Assembly: GCA_029582155.1 (NCBI GenBank)
Contig: CM055898.1
Coordinates: 31,264,020 to 31,328,019 of the forward strand
DNA length: 64,000 nucleotides
From: Panopea generosa
Taxonomy: Eukaryota > Mollusca > Bivalvia > Adapedonta > Hiatellidae
Direction: 5' to 3'
Both the position numbers and the translations under genes were made by a program. How positions within the stretch are numbered: the stretch's first letter is position 1; every line of letters starts with the position of its first letter. Under the pieces are notes generated by a model. It was given only the letters and a program-made list of their open reading frames with translations. It had not been told where the DNA came from and searched no databases. Shown here piece by piece: positions 50,801 through 59,800 of this stretch.

Positions 50801-53800
50801 GTGTAAAATACCCGATATCTAATTTCACCACGGATACAAATCTAGTAATTGACCTTTTTATTATCAAGCATATATTTAGTTCTACTCATGAGCTCGTGGA
50901 TTGTTTATATATATATAGTGCGCCTAGCTACAATGCAATCCATAGATACAATATCAAGGCCTCTGCCAAACCAGTACATCTTGTGTCGAACATGACTTAT
51001 ATACTATGGAATTACATGCAACACATCTGGACGGGGTGGACAAATTTACATACATGAACTGATAGATTTATACGAGTAGGATCCAGTTAAGGATTCATGA
51101 CTACTCACATGCTACATAAAGGACAGATTTATAAACCTGTTGGATCAAATAGATACAGTAAATCCATATATATTTAATTTCATAAAGGGAGATAATTAAA
51201 TTCACATCAACGGAATTCACGATTATTAGGATCTTTTCAGGTGCTCATTCACAATGCATGATATATATATATATGGAGATTATTATTTGTGAATAACCAA
51301 GACATAAATTTACAGACCCCGACTACGGCGAGTGCGCACTCCAACGGGTTTATAAATATGTCCTTTATATAGCATGCGAGTAGTCATGATACCTTAACTG
51401 GATCCTACTAATATAAAGCTGTGTCAGGGTAATAATGTTCATATTAACATCTAATGAAAGGCCCTCAAGTATACTGTTACAAAATTAATAAATACGGGAA
51501 GGAAGAAGCTACAAATTATTTTAATTTACATAAACTGGTCCCATTATTTTCATATAAGGTGATCCGTTGTCCCTGGCAACAACAATAATCTGCATGACGT
51601 CAGTACTAAGTGCATCACTGCTTTTGACGCTGAGTTCCCCGCTCGTCTCGTTTAAAGAAAACATGGATTGCCTGGGGAGAGGAAATACAAAGGCATTACA
51701 TTTGTGTTTACATTAAATACAGCATTCTAACAGGGATGATATATCATGATTATTTTTTATTTTGTCAATTGATTATTCCAGTGGCAAAACAAGTCTACAG
51801 TTTAAATAAGCTCTACGCAATGTTTATAGAAACCACAATAATTACTAGGTATCTATAGAGTGTAATTAATGATAATAAATAATAATCAAGTATATTTGCC
51901 AATACTAAAACAAGGTTAATATATGTAGTTTAAATACCGATACAAACTTAGAAAGACATCATTATAGTTATCAAAGAAGAAGATATCTTCAAGCAAATAA
52001 TGGTAATTAATGCCTTAAACTTGCAACCAAATCATAAAATATTTGTTAATACTATAGTTAATTTGCGCTCTCTTCTACCACTACGACACGCTTTGTCACA
52101 CCGGTCTTTATTAATATTCAGAATACTATTTCGATATTTCAAAATAATCTCATAACGTACATAGGCAAATTGTAGTCGTGATATTTTTTAGTATAGCCTT
52201 TGAACCGGTATGTTGTGTACGCACCAAACACTCGTCGATATCATAACGTACATCGACTAGTTGTAATCGAAATGCACCAATCTCCTTATCATTACTCTTG
52301 CACAGGTATTTACAATATATATATATATATAAAGAACACTATTTCGATATACTAATATCGCTAAGTGTTATTCTTGCACAGGTGTATACATAGAACACTA
52401 TTTCGATATATTAACGTTCATGGGTTAATTATAAGCGCGATATCTCTGAGTATAACTCTTGTACCGGTGTATCTATATATACAGAACACTATTTCGATAT
52501 ATTAACGTTTATGGGTTAATTATTAGCGCGATATCTCTGAGTATTACTCTTGCACCGGTGTATCTGTATATACAGAACACTATTTCGATATGTGAACGTT
52601 TATGGGTTAATTATAAGCGCGATATCTCTGAGTATTACTCTTGCACCGGTGTATCTGTATATACAGAACACTATTTCGATATATTAACGTCCATGGGTTA
52701 ATTATAAGCGCGATATCTCTGAGTATTACTCTTGTACCGGTGTATCTGTATATACAGAACACTATTTCGATATATTAACGTCCATGGGTTAATTATAAGC
52801 GCAATATCTCTGAGTATTACTCTTGCACCGGTGTATCTGTATATACAGAACACTATTTCGATATATTAACGTTTATGGGTTAATTATTAGCGCGATATCT
52901 CTGAGTATTACTCTTGCACCGGTGTATCTGTATATACAGAACACTATTTCGATATGTGAACGTTTATGGGTTAATTATAAGCGCGATATCTCTGAGTATT
53001 ACTCTTGCACCGGTGTATCTGTATATACAGAACACTATTTCGATATATTAACGTCCATGGGTTAATTATAAGCGCGATATCTCTGAGTATTACTCTTGTA
53101 CCGGTGTATCTGTATATACAGAACACTATTTCGATATATTAACGTCCATGGGTTAATTATAAGCGCAATATCTCTGAGTATTACTCTTGCACCGGTGTAT
53201 CTGTATATACAGAACACTATTTCGATATGTGAACGTTTATGGGTTAATTATAAGCGCGATATCTCTGAGTATTACTCTTGCACCGGTGTATCTGTATATA
53301 CAGAACACTATTTCGATATGTGAACGTTTATGGGTTAATTATAAGCGCGATATCTCTGAGTATTACTCTTGTAACGGTGTATCTGTAAACACAGAACACT
53401 ATTTCGATATGTGAACGTTTATGGGTTAATTATTAGCGCGATATCTCTGAGTATTACTCTTGCACCGGTGTATCTGTATATACAGAACACTATTTCGATA
53501 TGTTAACGTTTATGGGTTAATTATTAGCGCGATATCTCTGAGTATTACTCTTGTACCGGTGTATCTATATATACAGAACACTATTTCAATATGTTAACGT
53601 TTATGGGTTAATTATTAGCGCGATATTTTGGAGTATTACTCTTGTAACGGTGTATCTGTAAACACAGAATACTTTTTCGATATGTTAACGCTCATGGGTT
53701 AAATATAAGCGCGATATCTCCGAGTATTACTCTTGCACCGGTATGTCTGTACACTATTTCGATATCATTTGACATCAGTGCTTACATTGTAAGGCTGTGC

Positions 53801-56800
53801 TTTCCTTACCCGGTATTTTGGAGAAAGTACCGTACTATCCCATTTTCGTTTGCATCATCATCTGTTGCCTGTAATATTAATATATTTTCTCTTGATGTAT
53901 AAATCATGAAATGATGAGGTATACATAAGTACATCTATTATAAACAATTAATGTTGATAACATTATTAGACTGATCTTATAGCTCGAGGATACATTGTTC
54001 GTATAATTATTTGGATTCCTTCAATTTATCAACTTTGCACCCATACACCAGGTTGAAGCTCATCAGTTAGTCTGTAGAACGTACCCTGCTCTCCCGATTT
54101 AGTCCGTTACATAGCAATTCTATTTGAGCACCTTTGAGCACGTTGATACGTTGGTTGCTGAAGGAAAAGTTTGAATGACGTCAGAGTTTAGAATGCGTTC
54201 AGAAGCTATGAATTGTGGGACAGGCGTAGATTGTCGGTTTTTACACTGGAGGTATATATAGCTGGTTCGGGAGAAGAGGCCACTCCTCAGTGGTGTAACT
54301 GCTGCTGACTGTCACAGTGACTGGAATAGGCCACTCCTCAGCGGTGGTATCTGCTGCTGACCGTCACAGTGACTGGAATAGGCCACTTCTCAGCGGTGGT
54401 ATCTGCTGCTGACCGTCACAGTGACTGGAATAGGCCACTCCTCAGCGGTGGTATCTGCTGCTGACCGTCACAGTGACTGGAATAGGCCACTCCTCAGCGG
54501 TGGTATCTGCTGCTGACCGTCACAGTGACTGGAATACGCCACTCCTCAGCGGTGGTATCTGCTGCTAACCGTAGCAGTGACAGGAATAGGCCACTCCTCA
54601 GTGGTGTTATCTGCTGCTGACCGTCACAGTGACTGGAATATGCCACTCTTCAGCGGTGTTATCTGCTGCTGACCGTCACAGTGACTAGAATAGGCCACTC
54701 TTCAGCAGTGTTATCTGCTGCTGACCGTCACAGTGACTGGAATAGGCCACTCTTCAGTGGTGTTGTCTGCTGCTGACCGTCACAGTGACTGGAATAGGCC
54801 ACTCTTCAGTGGTGTTATCTGCTGCTGACCATCACAGTGACTGGAATAGGTCACTCTTCAGTGGTGTTATCTGCTGCTGACCGTCACAGTGACTGGAATA
54901 TGCCACTCTTCAGTGGTGTTATCTGCTGCTGACCGTCACAGTAACTGGAATATGCCACTCCTCAGTGGTTGTATTTGCTGCTGACCGTCACATTGACTTG
55001 AAAAGGCCACTCTTCAGTGGAGTTATCTGCTGCTGACCGTCACAGTGACTGGAATAGGCCACTCCTCAGTGGTGGTATCTGCTGCTGACCGTCACAGTGA
55101 CTGTAATAGGCCTTTCCTCAGTGGCGGTATCTGTTGCTGACCGTCACGAGACCGTAACCAGTTGTATGTGTGTACATTCTCTGTTTTAATTAATCAATAC
55201 TTGATTGGCGTGCCATTTTTTTGTTATTTTCAACATAAATATAATACATCAAATTACTCTATTATTTTATTTTAATCTATCTGTATGACGTTCCACAATT
55301 GGTTTATAATTTTACATTAAGAATGTGAGCACGTCTGATATATTAGCTTTTACATGCACGTGCTTGAAGACACTACCTATAATGATCGTATTTCCTCGCA
55401 TGAAACTTCTGTTTACCTCTATATTTCCTACTATTTCACCGTCAGAAACATCGTCAGGAAGCGTGAACGTCATTGTACTGTTTGTGAACTTGGGGGCGTT
55501 GTCGTTGGCATCTGCAACGTGTACAGTTACGTTGACCTGGCATATTGTCTGAAAAAGAGGTGGACATATTGGAGCAAATATAACTCTGTAACAACAAATT
55601 TATATAAAGGAATGACAATGTGATGAACTATTGAAACTGTTTGTGATTTACTAGTTTTGTGAATGTGCGAGTACATGCAAGCTGACTACAATAAGGTGAT
55701 AAATGGCGAATCATTAAAAATGAACACATACTTGTGGTTATGTTAAAATATGCAACGTGGAGGATGAACGATCAGACCGAGTACAAAAACCACAATATTT
55801 AGAGAAACATCAATACGTAGTAACCACTAACACAGAGGTTAACTAAATATCGTCCGTATGAAGATATTCAAATTTTGATTCAAAGAAACTATTATAGAGA
55901 CAAAATTAAATGCTGATTCCGTATTTTATATAAGGTTCGTGACCCATGTTAAAATTTATATTTTTCAGAAAGGAATCTATGTAAACTATTATTATAAAAA
56001 GTATATAATGACTATTAACAATTTAACTAAGATGTATAACCATGTAATAAGCATAGCATTAGTATCAGAGAGTTACCTCCCATTATTTAATACTAAAGAA
56101 TACCTTTAGTTACATAATTAACGTTATTACGGTCAGAAAATACCGGAACCCCTTTATGTTTGTATTTGACTGGAATGATAATATTGAAAATAATACTTTA
56201 CTTTAAACAGGTTACCGGAACGTTAGTCTTATTTCCCTATTTGTTGTTTGTTTTCTTATTGCATAAATATTGAAAATAACAAAATATCATGCAATGAATA
56301 CTCATAAAAATGGGTTCTCCTTGGTTGGGTGTCCATAGCGCTGTCGTTTAATGACCGCTTACATGTACCTTTCATAAAGGAGGTCGAGAGTTGAGCCCAG
56401 ATCGGTTCAAAACGTTTTGTGAGAAAGTTTTCCAGTTACTTGCATAAGGATGTTGGTTAATCTCAGATTCATGATGGGGTATTCCTCACTGAATGTGCTT
56501 TATACAAACTGAAATGTGTTTAATTCCATTTAAAACCAACGAAAAAAACAACAAAAGGACAAATTGGAAACTGTACATTGTATATTAATCTGTATGTAGT
56601 GGATGTAAAATACGTCAAGTTAATACAGATATTCTCTACTTACTTGCGTATTCTCCTTCACATCTACTGAAATGTTATAGCTACTTCTGTTCTCACGATC
56701 GAGTAAAATGTTTGTAACTAGTACACTGAAATACAAGATTTAAGTTTATTTAAGTATATTACAAAATAACTTCATATATTTACATCAACATACAAAACTT

Positions 56801-59800
56801 CATTTACAATTTAAGAACGTTACTACAACGCAGTTGTATAATCCTGAAATAGCACAACCATTTTTGTGATATATTATTAAGGAGGTTCAATTAGCATTTA
56901 ATTATCTTATTTATCAAATATACCAGACGTTGGCGATTATATTTAAAACATAACCCACACAGTTCTAGCATTAATTATACTGAAACGGTTTGTTGATATT
57001 CAAACAGAACGTATTGTACAAATGCTCAAAACGAGAATGGCTGTCGTCTAACACAATAATACTGTTATTGGCATCATTGAGAGTGAACTTTTCTTGAGTT
57101 ATTTCCGTGTTAAAGGTAAAAGTAGACAGTGTGGACACTATCGGTACTATAGTAAACGTACGTACCCCGTAACGTTGACTTTAAACTCGTCCCCACCGTG
57201 ATAGTCATACATACGGCCAGCTAGCGCACACTAAAATAGATCGTATACATATTAATAACATTAATATCATTAATAACACTTTATTAAAGGACACGTTTAA
57301 GTATTGTTATTATATCTAGTTCCATAATTATGAGCAAAGAGCTATATTGAAAATATAATTCCACATGCACCGGCGAATGACAACGTGAGTTGATTTCTAT
57401 ATCTCAATCCTGGTGAACACATGCACAATGAATCCAAATTTCTATTCGTTTTTGTAACGCCTTTGTGCTTCAGTGCGTCCTATTATCGACTATTTTTATT
57501 ATAATGGTATTTTGAACGTGAAAAAGCATGAAATTCACAAAGTAGTAATAAATGTGATGCCAAAAGTTAGACACATCTTTAAAGAATCTAAAACACATAC
57601 GTTTGTCTGTAGAAAGTTCAAATACTTATGGGAACTCTTGCAAAATATTTTAAATCATACACGAGTCACACAATTAGTGATTAACATTAATCGTAATCCA
57701 ATGATATTTCAGTTTCGCTAAAAACGATAGCATAGAAATATAAAATACAGGTTATGTCGCCTTTCTATGAATGTATATCAAGTAGATCAAATAACTAAGC
57801 CATGAACGCTGAAATGCGGTCGTCACATTAAACCATACACCACATGATAAGAAGGACATCATAATAATTGGACAGCTTTGAGCATAGAATCAGGTCATTG
57901 TAAATGATTGGTTGAAAATAAAGTTTCAATCTAAGTGCGAGTTAATATTTATTAAGTGAAGTTGCTTTTTAAAAAATAAAATCCACATTCGCTTTCCCAA
58001 AGACTGTACATTTTAAGGTTTCCTCTTGAAAAAAAAACAACAATACTTTATTAGCCGTCTTTGAACGCATGAGCGACGTAATGGCTCGTCAGGAAAGCAT
58101 CGAATTATTTATTAAATATCTGTTTCATACTCGATAGAATGAATACGTTTAAACCTAAAGTACCACTCAAACATGTTGCCATTCGTTATCTGAGCTTCTC
58201 CTCTAACATGGGCAGGAGATGACAAAACTTTCCTTAACTTACTCAACAATGATTGTGATGAAGTAAGTTATTTTGATATTTAAATATAGTTGATATTAAA
58301 ACCAATACAATGGACTTTGCAATAATTGACCCTATTGACTTTTGAACTTATGTCTTACTTTGATAATACTGATTATGGTTCCAGGAGGTGAGTTCTCCAA
58401 CACGCTTACGTCTTGACTCAGTGACATGGTTTCTTCTGCAGAAGATTTAGCTATGGTCACCGTAGCTAAAGAGCATCTCCTATCAAGAATTGCAAGATTT
58501 AATGAGTCATAATGGTATGTTGCATGTGCATTTGTATTTTATCTTAAAAAATAATCACTTTCTTCGTTTAACATACTTGTATTAGTAATATGGTCGACAT
58601 ATTGTGTTGTTTAATATTTAAACAACATGCAATTAACCAAAACATGATTAATTTCACGAGAACAAAGTAAAATTTCCGCACAATATACCAAAATAACAAT
58701 ATTGTATATAAGCACAGCAACAAAAACGTTCGAACAAGTCGGAATGAATGAATGAATGAATGAATGAATGAATGAATGAATATGGTTTTAAGGCGTACCA
58801 ACACATTATAGGTTATTCGACGCCAACAGGAAGGAAGATTCCATGTTCACTCTACATGTACAAAAACAACACATTAACATACAGATTAAAAAAAGACATC
58901 AACAAATGAATATTCAGAGTGAACCTAGAACCTTGATACCATATAAATTCTATTCTTGCCATCACTCATGGCTCCCTGGAATCACACAGGGGTTGATGGT
59001 TGATAATTAACCACAATAGTGAACATGACAAAAATGACAAAATGAACATGACACCCTTTCGGAGGATTCCTACCCCTATGCAGAGATCGACAGTGATTCT
59101 ATTCTTAGCCGGAACCACACGAGCTTGAACAAGTCGGAAAGTGATTCGGTAGTAAATTACAAAAAAAACATGGTTTTACTTCACGATAACAAGGTCAGAT
59201 TTCCGCACAATATTGCAAACTAACAATATTGTCTATTATTTACATTCGAGAGACGAACTATACGGACAGCATCTAACGATGATATTACATTAGATAAATA
59301 TAAAAAATATATCATGGCGTTTCGGTAGGTAATGTGGTTAAAAGGTATATATACCTTTGTGTAATAACAACTGGATTGTCACATGCTTGAATAAACAACT
59401 TGTATTTCTGGCATGATATATCGCCTCCGATTTTGATATCACCACTCTTTATATCCACAGTAAATGTATTTGTTTGTGATGTATCTACACACTCGGAAGA
59501 AGTCTCTGTATGTATCGTGTATGTAACGTTTCCATTCGGACCTTCGTCTTCATCTGTGGCATTTACCTGGGAAAGTGTATAATTACAAATTGGCCTCTTT
59601 AGTAAAGGTCAGCAAATTAGCAGCAATAAATTTTACATTCAGTAGGGTGCATATGATGAAGAATAATTACTTCTCTTTTTGGACAGGGTACAATGAAATC
59701 AATAATAATTGGATTAAAAGTGGACGAAATAAATTCCTCGAAATCGCTTGATAATATCAAAGAAACGAAAGTGGAGTGTGTGGTTTAGTGATAGAGCATC

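Noticed and set aside
52459-53414. Several 75-80 codon frames with similar sequence as a small gene family
   Set aside because: They are the same frame re-entered each few units of the 91-bp minisatellite.
55325-55623. Plus-strand open frames over 55.3-55.6 kb
   Set aside because: Antisense shadows of cadherin exon 8, which carries the DANDNAP motif on the minus strand.
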